Shown piece by piece: positions 12,194 to 23,168 of a stretch of 64,000 bases of DNA. How positions within the stretch are numbered: position 1 is the stretch's first letter; every line of letters begins with the position of its first letter. The translations under genes were made by a program, and so were the position numbers. Origin of the DNA: Ailanthus altissimus (Eukaryota > Streptophyta > Magnoliopsida > Sapindales > Simaroubaceae); the NCBI GenBank assembly GCA_946807835.1, contig OX327711.1, positions 16,527,501 to 16,591,500 on the forward strand, given 5' to 3'. Under the pieces are notes generated by a model. That model was not told the origin of the DNA. It ran no database searches and worked only from the letters and a program-made list of their open reading frames with translations.

Positions 12194-13938
12194 GAAATCT
12201 CATAACATACAACTTTAGAAATTTGCATTAAATTAACCTCATTAGATACTTCTTTAAGTCGGTTACTAAATTTTATTTGAAGTTGTTCATCATTTTAATT
12301 ATCCATTGATGTTGTAAATATTTTTTTCTTTCACATTTAAAAAGGAAATTATTTTGATATAAAAGAAAAAATTATATATGATTATAAATAATAAGAAAGA
12401 GATACCGAATAAAATAATAATAATTCAAATATTAATAATTATGAAAAGAAGACAAAAAAATTGTTGTTAGTAAACTAAAATCTCAACAAATCATTGTAAA
12501 ATTTTAGCGCAATATAAACATATTACATATAATAGTAATGATAATAACAACAACAACAACAATAATAATATATAGCATATTAGATTAAAGACCAACAAAA
12601 AAAAAACCTAAATGAGTCAAATCACGTAGTGCTATCTATTATTATTATTATTATTATTATCATTATAATATAATATAGACTTATTGAAATAGAGGAATCT
12701 TTACTTACAAAAATTGATTTTGTCGTAGTTTTGTAATACTAAATTTTTTACTTGAGATGGAGAGCAAGTTTAATGAAAGTGTAGAAAGAGCAATTAAGAG
12801 TTTGAGAATAAAATTAATTATTGTCGAGGCTCAACTCAAAAAAATAAAAGTCTTTAATATTATATTTTAGAGTTTTTTGTTACATATTTTTATTTTTTAT
12901 TAATAAAATTATATTATTAAAATATTTCTTAGTAACTTAGTTAGATGTAAATTATAAAATAAAAAAATTAATAAACTGTATAAATATATACTAAAAATTG
13001 TATTTAATATATTTATACAAACTGGGATGCGGGGCGGAAAAGCTTAATTCTATTCCTGTCCTTTTAGTAATTCAAAAAATAATTTTTTTCTCATATCCTA
13101 CTTTATTTTCACAAAAATGATTCTATCTCCACTCCATTCGAGGCAAGGTTCCATGGGCCTCATCTCTACAGGGCATTTTGCCATCTTTATTTGTGTAAGA
13201 TGATTATTGGATTTCCTTGTCCAATAATTTAAGTACACAACCCTAAAGAAAGTAAGATGACTTGGACCTTCAAATATTTTTGTATTTGTCCACAGATCAT
13301 GTGTTCACGTTTAAAGGCATATTTGGCATCTTTACACCATATTTTACTTGAATTTGGGTGGTTGCGCAAAGCACATTTATGACAATTCCATAATGTAGCA
13401 TGATATGATTGGATGAATAATTGCATTATCTCTTAATCTTATTTATTGTATTAACTTTTTATTTAACTCATTCAATTATATCACACTATGTCAATTTGTA
13501 TAAAGGAGTTTATAGATAATTTGATGTATAATAACTTATTTTAAAATTAACCTACAATTGATTTCTTCTTTATAAATACTATTGATTCTCTCTCTAAAAT
13601 GTATCTTATACAAAGTGTTTCACAAAATTAAACTAAATTAAACCTTAGTTCACTATTTAGTTTTGCTTCTGGTTCTTATTTTCTCAAATAGATTAAAAAT
13701 TGAATAGAAGTGAGAAAACCAAATCAATTTAATTCGATTTGGTTTTAATTCTAATCAATTCCATAATAGAAATAGATTAGTTTTAATTTCAAGACAGTTT
13801 TAGATCAAATCATCCTAAAGCTAGCAACACCATCTCTACTTATTGTCTTAACTTATTTATTTAATTACATTTTGTCACATTAATTTGTATTAATGACTTT
13901 TTATAAATAACTTATATGTCTAGTATAATTATTATTAT
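12194..13938. other. Intergenic AT-rich DNA with simple repeats
   Basis: No gene is seen. There are (AAC)n/(AAT)n runs near 12546-12571 and an (ATT)n run near 12638-12660. 13020-13190 has a GC-richer stretch (GGGATGCGGGGCGG) typical of anonymous plant repeats. 13640-13810 has AACCAAATCAATT-type repeats, possibly a decayed MITE. Confidence 0.5.
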
Positions 13939-14578
13939 TGTGGAATTTATGATCTAAAATAGCATGTATTGTGATTGTAATATTTAGGACAAATTTAGGA
14001 ACAATTTAGAATCAAGTTGGAGCCGAAAATAAGCTTGGAAGGGGTCGAAAACTAATAGAACAGTGTTCGAAAGGTAAGGGACAACAGAGGAAATAGGAAG
14101 CCTATTTTTAGGCTTGAGCACTACGGCGTTGGCTGACAGAATGTATAGCGTCGCAGTGCTAGTATTGTTTATTAATCCCAAAATTCAAATTTTGAGTTTT
14201 TTTAAAGACTTGAGTATTTTGGATTTCATATAAATATCTCATTATGCCTAAGGTTGAATGAGAACTGGAAATACATTTTTAGAAAACACTGTACAACAAA
14301 CCCTTGGGCTCCAGATTGTAATTATATCATTCATTGATCTTTCAAGATCATTTCCTTAAATTAAACATCAAATAAGAGAGCCTTAGATCCTTGATCTACC
14401 ATGGTCATAAGCACATTACTAAACCACGTATTTTATGTTTTGGTATGGTATATTTCTGCATATTCTCTACTGCATTACTTAGCTATTTTATTTAGCTTGT
14501 TATTTTTGGTTGGTTAATTATATTCTACTTCATTATTTATATACTTTACATATTCTGCTGCATGTTTATACTCATACA
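13939..14578 (+). repeat. Copia B 5' LTR
   Basis: Begins TGTGGAATTTATGATC and ends ATACTCATACA just before the primer-binding site. It shares TTGTAATATTTAGGACAAAT and many further blocks with 20382-21072, with substitutions and indels (640 against 691 bp), so the copies are well diverged. Confidence 0.78.
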
Positions 14579-14581
14579 AAT

Positions 14582-14593
14582 TAGTATCAGAGC
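14582..14593 (+). other. Primer-binding site of Copia B (tRNA-iMet type)
   Basis: TAGTATCAGAGC differs by one base from TGGTATCAGAGC, the complement of the plant initiator tRNA-Met 3' end. It lies 4 bases downstream of the 5' LTR. Confidence 0.75.
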
Positions 14594-14626
14594 TTGTTAT
14601 TGGCTGTGTGTTTGTTTTTGTTAAAC

Positions 14627-15480
14627 ATGGTACTACAAAGGCATGAAATATAGAAATTTACAAGGCAAAATGATTTCAATTTATGGAAACTTAAGATGTT
14701 GGCTTTATTAAAGAGTCAAAGACTAAAATCAACTTTTGAAGAACCCTTAAGTACTAATGATAAGCTTATAACATCTAAATCCGAAATAGATTCTGAAACC
14801 ATTAATAGAAAGGTCGAGGGTGAAATTATTTTGAGTTTGGGTGATGAAGTTTTGAAAGAAATGGGTAAAGAAAAATCTACACTATGTTTGTGGAAAAGAC
14901 TTGATGAGTTGAACATAACTAAGTCTTTTGCAAGCCGATTGTATCTCAAGAAAAATTTATTTCAGTTGTCTTTGGTTGAAGGTGGTTCACTCAATTAACA
15001 CATTGATTCCTTCAACAAGGTTGTCATTAATTTGGAGATAGTTGATGTTAAAATCAGTGACGAAGACAATGCAATTTTGCTACTGAGTTCATTTCTTAAA
15101 AGTTATAAATATTTTGTTGATAATCTCTTATATGAAAGGAAGTCATTGACAATGAAGGATGTTAGAATAGCTCTAAACTTAAAAGAGTTGGTCAAGAAGT
15201 TAGAATAACAACAACAAAATTCTATAGTTGTACTTGTTATGAAGGAGAGAGCTGAGAGTCAAAAAATTAAAGCGAAAAATTCATCAAGATCAAAATTGAG
15301 GGGCAAATACAAGAAGTGATACTTTTATAAGAAAGAATTTCATTTTAGGAGGGATTGTCTATAAAGGAAAGCCAAATATCAAAGGAAGAGACCTGAAGTA
15401 AATGCAGCTATAGTCTATAAAGAAAACCATGAAATTGTAGAAATATTAGTTGCTTCGAATGGGCAGAACACTGGTTAGTG
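14627..15480 (+). pseudogene. Copia B gag remnant
   Basis: Starts with ATG at 14627 and encodes a copia gag: QNDFNLWKLKMLALL, then WKRLDELNITKSFASRLYLK, then LLLSSFLKSYKYFVDNL. There is a stop at codon 9 and another near 14998. The zinc knuckle near 15330 is degraded. The longest open stretch, 14696-14998, is only an internal piece of this gag. Confidence 0.75.
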
Positions 15481-15508
15481 GATTCTAGACTTTAGATGCA
15501 CTTTTCAT

Positions 15509-15997
15509 ATGTGTTCTAATAAAGCCTTGTTCACTAGCTATCAGTCTATTAACTGTTGTAAAGTATTAATGGGCAATAATATGACTTATCAAGTTATTGG
15601 GATGGGTAGTATTAGATTAAAACTACATGATAGAAGTGTGAGAGAGTTGTTAGATATGAGAAATGTTCTTGAACTTCAAAGAAATTTAATTTCTTTAAGC
15701 TTGCTTGATCAATTCGGTTGCAAATTTAAAGGTGAGAATGGTACATTGAAACTACATGATAGAAGTGTAAGGGAGTTGTTAGATATGAGAAATGTTCTTG
15801 AACTTAAAAGAAATTTAATTTCTTTAAGCTTACTTGATCAATTCGATTGTAAATTTAAAGGTGAGAATGGTACATTGAAAGTAATTAAGGGTTCAATGGT
15901 TGTAATGAAAGGTGAGCGTAAACACGGGGTATATGTGTTAAGTGAAAAGACTGTCATTGACTCTACATCTTTCTCTGTTGATAATGAGAATATGTAG
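15509..15997 (+). pseudogene. Copia B protease / pre-integrase segment with internal duplication
   Basis: This open stretch of 162 codons encodes the end of the protease region and the approach to the GAG-pre-integrase domain (LKVIKGSMVVMKGERKHGVY is typical). A 43-residue block beginning KLHDRSVRELLDMRNVLEL occurs twice in tandem. Intact relatives have this block once. The pre-integrase LRLRHLGERGQKEL follows after a stop at 15997. Confidence 0.75.
15622..15879 (+). repeat. In-frame tandem duplication, two units of 129 bp
   Basis: AACTACATGATAGAAGTGT begins at 15621 and again 129 bp later. The units differ at only a handful of positions (for example LQRN/LKRN and FGCK/FDCK at protein level), and 129 bp is 43 codons, so the frame is kept. 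Confidence 0.9.
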
Positions 15998-16009
15998 ACT
16001 AAGTTATGG

Positions 16010-16580
16010 CATTTAAGGTTAAGGCACTTAGGTGAGAGAGGTCAAAAGGAGCTGATGAACAGGGTGTATTTAGCAAGGATGAGATCTAGCTAATGGGATT
16101 TTGTGAATATTGTGTACGTGGTAAAGCTCATAGAGTTAAGTTCAACACGGGTGAACACAACACCAAGAGCATTCTGGATTACATACATTTTAACTTTTAG
16201 GGACTTGCACAAATTATCACTCATGGTGATGCACGGTATTTTCTATCATTCATTGATGATTATTCAAAGAAGTTATGGGTTTATGTGTTGAAGAGCAAAG
16301 AGTAGGTGTTTAAAACATTCTAGCAATGGAAAGCACTTGTAGAGAATCAAATGGGTAAAAAAATCAAAAGCCTTAAGATGGCTAATGGTCTTGAGTTTTG
16401 CAATACTGAGTTTGATAAGTTTTGTGCAAAGTATGAGATTACAAGGCATAAAATGGTACGGTATATACCACAACAGAATGGACTTGTAGAAAAGATAAAC
16501 CGAACCTTACTTGAAAGAGTAAGGTGCATGCTAACTAATGCCGGATTGTCTAAGGCATTTTGGGGAAGGTTGTAGTAAAA
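16010..16580 (+). pseudogene. Copia B integrase remnant
   Basis: Encodes HLGERGQKEL, then the core segment 16351-16575 with ANGLEFCNTEFDKFC, VRYIPQQNGLVEKINRTLLE and AGLSKAFWG. The second catalytic Asp of the TDNG motif is replaced (MANG), while the Glu in NGLVEK is kept. With the stops this shows a non-functional integrase. Confidence 0.75.
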
Positions 16581-17289
16581 CGAGTTACTTGATAAACGAA
16601 GTTCTTCCTCAATTATTAGCTTTATGACATTAGAACAGAAATGGTTTAGAAGCACTTCAAAATATGATCACCTGAGAGTATTTGGATGTCCTGCATTTAT
16701 ACATATCAAGCAAGGCAAACAAGAACCAAGAGTCTTGAAATGAATATTCATTGGATATTTAGAATATGTTATAGGATATAAGATATGGTGTACTGATCTT
16801 AAGCAACACAAGAGTATTATTAGTAGAGATATGACATTCAATGAATCTAAATTATTGGAAATCAATGCAAATTAAGTTTTGAGGAAGCCAGAAGATGTGC
16901 CAAGTTCAGTTTCTGAATCTGAAACTAAGTATTATGAAGTGGTACATGATTTGAGACCCGACTCTCATATAGGTTAGCACTTCAATGATGAAGCACATAA
17001 AGAATAAGAACCTAAAAGTTCTTCCCAAACAACACCACTACAGTCTAGCACTTATGAAGCTGAACTTGAAGAGTACTAGTTGGCTAGAGATCATCAATTG
17101 AGAGTGACCATTGAACAGGTATGCATATGCAAATTTGATAGCTTATGTGTTTAACATTGCTTATACTGTTGAATGTGATGAACCAAGATCATATGATGAA
17201 GCTATAAAGGATGTAAACTGTGTTAAATAGCAATAAGCTATAGAACAAAAGTTCAATTCTCATAAAAAAATCAGAGCTTGAGAAACAAG

Positions 17290-17700
17290 AGGCTAGTTGG
17301 ATGCAAATGAGTTTACAAGATTAAGAATGGGGTTTCGAGTGTTGAGCCTACAAAGTTCAAGGTCAAGCTTGTTGCACAGGGCTTCATAAAGAAAGAAAGG
17401 GTTAATTTTTATGAAATCTTTTCTCCTGTTGTAAAACGCTCATCCATTCGTATTTTATTATCCACGTGTATGAATCTAAATTTACATTTTGAACAAATGG
17501 ATGTAAAAACAGCATTTCTTTCTGGTGAGCTTGAAGAAGAAATATACATGGCACAACTAAAAGGTTTTGAAGAACTGGATAAAAAAGATCATGTTTGTTT
17601 GTTAAAGAAGTCTTTATATGGGCTAAAGCAATCTCTAAGATAATGATATAAAAGATTTGATGATTTTATACTGCATTGTGGCTTCACAATGTGCAAATAT
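17290..17700 (+). pseudogene. Copia B reverse transcriptase, N-terminal part
   Basis: Encodes KLVAQGFIKKERVNFYEIFS, PVVKRSSIRILLS, HFEQMDVKTAFLSGELEEEI, then KKSLYGLKQSLR followed by two stops: the fingers and palm of a copia RT up to just before the YVDD box, where the foreign sequence enters. Confidence 0.78.
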
Positions 17701-17711
17701 GATGGATGGTT

Positions 17712-19325
17712 ATGTCGTCAAAAATCTAGTACATGTGGGTGTATGCATGTGCAAATGTGTTTATTGCTTAAAACACGTATCATAAACAAATTTTTACGCG
17801 GCAAAAGCATTAAATTAAATAATAAACAGAATAAATAAATATATTAATCACATTAATATATTAAAAAGGTTGAAAACTCACCTCAACGTGTAACGTTATA
17901 CACGTATTTTCTCGGAGTCCACATGGAGACCAACTCGTGGGCAGTTCTAGTCACCAACACGGTGGGGTTGGTGAGCTAGAACAACAGCCTTATCGCCAGA
18001 ACAAAATTAACTCTTAATCCCCAAAATGGTCGGGTGTGTGCATTCATCATTTTCTTCAAAAGGATAAGAAATGGAGAATAAAGCAATTCATAATTGCTTC
18101 CATGACACCATAGAGAAAAATGAAACAATTTTATTTTTTTCTGTTTTTTTCTTTCTTCTTTTATTTCTTCTTCTTTCCCTATTTCTCTTCTCTTTTCTCA
18201 ACACACCCTAAAAAAAACACACACACCGCTCTCTCTCTTTATTTATATATATATAATAAAATAATAATATATTATATAATATTAATAATAATAATATAAT
18301 GAGTGCCAACTATTTGGCACCCAAATATAATATAATAATGAGAGAGAATGATTATTTAATAATTAAATAATCATAATGTGAAATGACCATTTTGCCAATC
18401 ATAAATAGTTACCAAGTGTATCCCTAGTGAGTCCTACTAAATCTCACACTTGGGTAAACTCAACCGAAGGTCCACAATACGCCACGTGTCATAATACAAT
18501 TAGTAAATAATAATTATTAACTAATTATTATATTTAATACTTAAATACAGACACGCACGTATTCCGGTGGTAGTACCGAATATTGCTGAATTAAACACTT
18601 TAATCCGACACGTTGCCCTAGTGCACAACGAGTACACTCCATATCGCAGGACTCCCTAGATCCTATGCCCAATTCGTCAAATGAAACTATTCCATGAGTC
18701 CGTGAGCAATACCTCATGCACACGTCACGAATATTACAAATCAGCGCGTTGAACCATACAAGATGAGATTACAACGCATACGTATAGTCCTTCCGTCATA
18801 ATATCCTAGATATGCGAGGATATAGATTATCATTGTCAAATCCCCTAGTGTTCATCCATGTCTTATCTCCAGACTTGTATCTCACTGAACAATATGCGTA
18901 AACACATTTGCTATATTATTCCACCCTAGCAAAATTCTTTCCAGGAATGAATGCTTGTGGCCACGGGACTTTGTGAGATACAATCTCGAAGCATCTGGAT
19001 ATCTAACTCTATATGCGAGCTGACAGATCCCATATATGTACATACCGGACTCCATAAGCATCGAACCATACCCAGCGACAACGAACGGTCACACCATGAA
19101 AGGTTTGTAACATTCATGGAACCAAAGTATGGTGGATCACTTACAAGCCCACGGTAGTACTCAGATCAAAAGACCACGTATACTACTCAATTCAAGAGGA
19201 CCCTCCGTTGACGGCTTACATAGGGTGTTTATTGGAGGCTCTTGTGAGTCTGTCCCATATCCAATCCTAACTGGATACCCATATGTCAATACGAGCTCCA
19301 ATCTCACAGTCGGCTAGGAACAACC
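17712..19325 (-). mobile_element. Family L related insertion (diverged copy 2) in Copia B RT
   Basis: About 1.6 kb of non-coding sequence separates the RT fingers from the remnant VDDMLIA box. It matches 29560-30500 by eye and in the same orientation: GTGCACAACGAGTACACT, CATACCCAGCGACAA..GAACGGTCA, AAGTATGGTGGATCACTTACAAGCCC. It is shorter than the other members, its termini are not clean TG..CA and no duplication was resolved, so it may be truncated or a distinct subfamily. The short open frames inside it, on both strands, are chance. Confidence 0.6.
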
Positions 19326-20340
19326 ATTCTACTGTTGATGACATGTTAATCGCATATGAGGATATAGAAGAGATATAAAAGCTGAAACATCAGTTGGGTG
19401 ATGAGTTTGAAATGAAAGATTTAGGGTCGGCCAAAAGAATTTTGGGTATGGATATAGTGAGGGACAGTAATGTTATTTTCTTATTTTAACAGCAGTTTTA
19501 CTCAGGGTTCCTGACAAATTCAGAATAAGGGATACCAAAGTTGTATCAACTCCATTGGCAATACATTTCAAACTATCGACATCTCAATCACCACAAACTA
19601 AAGAAGACAAACTACAAATGCTTAAGGTATCATATGCTAGTGCTGTGGGTTCTATTATGTATGTTATAGTTTACACAAAGCAGGATATAGCATAAGCGAT
19701 GAGTGTTGTGAGTAGATATATAGCTAATCCTAGAAAAGAGCATTGGATGGCTGTGAAATAGATACTTAAGTTTCTAAAAGAAACATCACATTATAGTTTA
19801 CCGCTCAAAAGGTTTGGCATAGGTGACTAAATGGTGAAGGGTTATATAGACTCAGATTATGTAGGTGACTTAGACAATAAGAGGTCTTTATCTGGGTATA
19901 TCTTTATGGTGTTTAGATGTAGCATATGCTGGAAATCAATATTACAGTATGTTGTAGCACTGTAAACTATTGAAGCCGAGTATATAACTTTAAGAGAATC
20001 AATCAATGAGGCTATATGATTGAAAGGTATATGTGCTGAACTTTTGGCTATAAATGAAGTTAATACTTCTGTGCATTGTGATAGTCAAAGTGCCATACAT
20101 CTAAGTAAACATCAGATATTTCATGAAAGATCGAAACACATTAATGTTAGGATGCATTTCATTCAGAATACTATGTAGAGTGGCATTATTAGTCTGTGTA
20201 AAATTTTGACGTCGAAGAATTCTATTGATATGTTGATTAAGCTGCTGCCCGCAATTAATTTCAAGTTGTGTATGGACTTAACTGGAATCACAACTTACAA
20301 TTAAGGTTATGATGTGGATATGATGGATCTTTGGTTGCTC
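19326..20340 (+). pseudogene. Copia B RT (C-terminal part) and RNase H remnant
   Basis: Resumes with VDDMLIAYED, LGDEFEMKDLGSAKRILGMD, then a YVGDLDNKRSLSGYIFM-type RNase H start (19858 on), EAEYI, VHCDSQSAIHLSKHQIFHER and HINVRMHFI. Stops interrupt it repeatedly. The order is normal copia RT to RNase H, ending near the 3' LTR. Confidence 0.78.
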
Positions 20341-20381
20341 TCTTGGAGTTATTAGAGTAATTTTGTATCAATGAGAATATT

Positions 20382-21072
20382 TGTGAAATTTGTGATAAAA
20401 AAATCACATGTATTACGATTGTAATATTTAGGACAAATTTAGGAACAATCAAAATCAAGTTAAAGTCGAAAACAAGCTTAAAAAAGGTCAAAAACCAATG
20501 GAATAATGTTCGGAAGGTAAGGGATAGCAGAAGAAATAGAAAGCCTTTTTCTAGGCCTTGACCAGCGTCACGGCGCTGATACTATTTATAGTATTGTTTA
20601 TTGACCCAAAAATTTAAATTTTGAGTTTTTTTTTAAAAAAAAATTTGAGTATTTTGAACTTTATATAAATACTTTATTATGCCTAGGGTTGAATGAGAAC
20701 TCGAAATATACTCTTAAAAATATTGTAAAACAAACCCTTAAATTTTAAATTACAATTGTATCATTTTTTGATCTTTCAAAATTATTTTTTTTTGTAATCA
20801 AATATCAAATAAGAGAAAATTGGATCATTAATTCACCATAGATATAAGCACATTATTGAAGTACGTATTTTATATATTAGTATGATATATTTCTATATTT
20901 TCTCTACTATATTACTTAATTCTTGTATTTAATTTATTGTTCTTGATTGGCTAACTGTATTCTACTTCATTGCTTAACTCTTAGGTTTAACTTAATTTTT
21001 TTAATTAATTAATTGTATTTTACTTTATTACTTAACTTATTGTTCTTTATTGATTAATTATATACCTATACA
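20382..21072 (+). repeat. Copia B 3' LTR
   Basis: Begins TGTGAAATTTGTGAT and ends TATACCTATACA, followed by ATTAT. It aligns with 13939-14578 across its length with substitutions and short insertions. Confidence 0.75.
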
Positions 21073-22151
21073 ATTATTATTATCATTACTGTCTTCAATG
21101 TTTTAGATAGAAAGGCTTGCTCGATTGCCGCAGCTGTGCATATTTGAAGTGCGAACTTGTAAGTGCTATTTGGTAATTTTTTTAAAGGAAAATTTTATAA
21201 ATATAATAAAAATAATATTGGTGGGGTTTGACGAGAGACAAGAAAAAAAAAAGGGTTTCAATATCCTCGCTCGGGGTCGTGGCATAACTCGCTTTCGCTT
21301 TTGCAAGTGATACAATCATATTAAAGAAACTGATTACAATTCAATTATAAAAAAAAATAAGACAAGAGATCCGTTACAGATTGAATGAATCTTATACTCG
21401 CGTCTTCATATAAACTTATTAAAAATATTCCTTTTTTTCTTTTTACAAGTTTTCTTATAGACGAAATAAAATTTGTTATCAATAAATGGTGCTTTTCTTT
21501 TTTTGGGTCTCTAGTAAGAATATATAAGAGAATAATACTTTCTTACTCTCCATCTGTCAATACAACTGATACTAAAATCAAACTGGTTTCTCTGGAATCA
21601 TCTTTACTCGATCCTCTCCATCCGATTAGAATAGAGGGATCCGCATTCAGTTCTTGACCGTTTAGCTTAGTCAACATCGGCTGAATATATGTTCAAAATA
21701 TCCCTAAATAAAGAAACAAAGAATTGGAACAACAGAACAATAACTTCCAAAACGTCCTACGTTGTCTGACGTAGACGGTAGACATCCGAATTGTCCTTAA
21801 TCCTTATCCGCTTATCCTAATCTTATTTCAGCCATAACTACACACGTACACGTGGCATCCACCCACAGGATTGGACCCTTAAATCCAAAGTTTTCTTTGC
21901 AATTTCCGCTGATAATTGATAAAAGTATCTAATCATCTTCCAAAGCCAGTTGTTTCCCACTTCTCAAAAACATGGCTCAGCTTCATCATGATATAAACAA
22001 CTAAAACTTTAGTATCTTCCCATTTTGAAAGGTGATCCCACGTTTCAGTTCTCAATCCAGCGATTCTCCTTTCTTTTTTTGGGTCTATTTTTGGGTCTAG
22101 CGAAAAAGCTTGTGAGTTTTGTGTGTAACTTATTATATGAGCTTGAGGTAC
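21073..22151. other. Intergenic, 5' flank of the wound-induced gene
   Basis: 21100-21660 is an unassigned stretch with moderate GC patches (CTCGCTCGGGGTCGTGGC near 21270) and open frames without recognisable domains. 21700-22150 is the probable promoter and 5' UTR of the plus-strand gene at 22152. No canonical TATA box was fixed with confidence. Confidence 0.4.
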
Positions 22152-22409
22152 ATGAGCAGGTTGTTTTACCAAGCAGGAGTGAGGGTGATACAGGTGATGA
22201 AAGACCAGGCATCAAAGGGCGACACAACTATTAAGTCCTTGAAAGATTCTGCCTGCTCTTCTTCTTCTTCTTCTTCTTCTAAGCAAGCAAGGCGTTTCTC
22301 CGGCGCTGCTGATTCAAGTGCCTTCAAAGCTGCCAGGAACGAGAGGCTTAAGCAGGCAGAGGAGTCACTTCGCACTGTCATGTACTTGAGCTGCTGGGTT
22401 CCCAGTTGA
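22152..22409 (+). CDS. Wound-induced (DUF3774) small protein
   Basis: An 85-residue intronless gene. The start at 22152 (MSRLFYQAGVRV) is chosen because family members begin MSxLxRAxxxAA; an upstream in-frame ATG at 22119 would add 11 residues with no family resemblance. Seen: a Ser run at about residues 36-43, a basic KQARR segment, and the family signature at the C terminus, EESLRTVMYLSCWVPS, ending in TGA at 22407. DUF3774 proteins are short, plant-specific and often induced by wounding, hypoxia or other stress; their biochemical role is unknown. A second family member lies at 49482-49742. No signal peptide or membrane segment is visible. Confidence 0.85.
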   Translation: MSRLFYQAGVRVIQVMKDQASKGDTTIKSLKDSACSSSSSSSSKQARRFSGAADSSAFKAARNERLKQAEESLRTVMYLSCWVPS

Positions 22410-22789
22410 TGTTATCGTCATATCCAAGCAGCACCTCGCTGTTGAAGAAGAACAAAGTCTGATTTTGTAATTACATATTCAAGAGATCTTATAATATGTT
22501 TCTGTACATAGATAGGTACATGCAATCTTTGCGAATAAAGAAGCCTCATTATGGTTTCCCTTTTTCCATTTCTGTTGAACAGTAGCCAGTAAGATACGAG
22601 TTGTATTCCGGACTTACGTATAAGTTGTTTTCAGATCGTATTCTATTAGTTAAGAGAAAGTTGATATTAAATTCAGATATTTTCAATCACACCCCAACCC
22701 AGATATTTTCTTTTTGTGGCCGTTGGGATTTCGATTATCCAATCTCATCGCAGGTCATATTTGAGTCTAATTCTACTAAAATTAAAATA
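22410..22789 (+). other. 3' flank of the wound-induced gene
   Basis: Holds the presumed 3' UTR and AT-rich flank. No further gene was seen; the open frame at 22601-22819 has no recognisable features and runs into the LTR remnant at 22790. Confidence 0.5.
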
Positions 22790-23168
22790 TGTTTGAAGCG
22801 GAAGCTATTCATAAAATAATATAGCGTAGCAAACAATGTAGCAAATTAAATTAAGTAAATTATCTGAAGAGAGAAAGTGTAGAAAAAAATTAAACAAGAA
22901 TTTACGTTTGATAATTGCTTAGTTTTACTAATTAAGATTTTTTTTATTAAATCACAAAGTTACTTTATTAATCAAGCTCAAAAACAACTTCCCTTAATTA
23001 CACTCACAACTGTTTTTCATGTATACTCTAGGGTTTGTGTATTGTTATCTTATGTTTACAAGTTAAAAAAATATTTATATAGGCTATAAATATTTAAAGT
23101 AAATTTTAATTCTAGTGAAAATAAAATATTCAAGTAAATTTTAATTCTAGTGAAAATAAAATAAGAGA
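22790..23168 (-). repeat. Copia C LTR-like fragment (extra partial copy)
   Basis: Begins TGTTTGAAGCGGAAG, similar to the LTR end TGTTGAAGTGGAAGTG at 43289, and continues with AATCAAGCTCA and CTCTAGGGTTTG blocks shared with 43440-43560. It is followed directly by a second partial LTR copy, so the two are adjacent. A 37-bp duplication (AAGTAAATTTTAATTCTAGT twice) sits near 23095-23165. Confidence 0.55.

Larger units (their letters stand above)
13939..21072 (+). mobile_element. Copia B: Ty1/copia retrotransposon with both LTRs, degenerate
   Basis: Full-length layout on the plus strand: 5' LTR 13939-14578, primer-binding site, gag, protease, integrase, RT, RNase H, 3' LTR 20382-21072, with ATTAT on both sides (13934-13938 and 21073-21077). 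The coding region has many stops and frameshifts. Two extra events are visible: an in-frame 129-bp tandem duplication at 15622-15879 and a foreign insertion at about 17712-19325 in the RT domain. The ATTAT duplication sits in (ATT)n sequence, so it is weaker evidence than a complex-sequence one. Confidence 0.8.

Noticed and set aside
21125..21657. Possible plastid DNA insertion
   Set aside because: Could not be matched to any plastid gene or intergenic sequence I know; kept only as an unexplained block.
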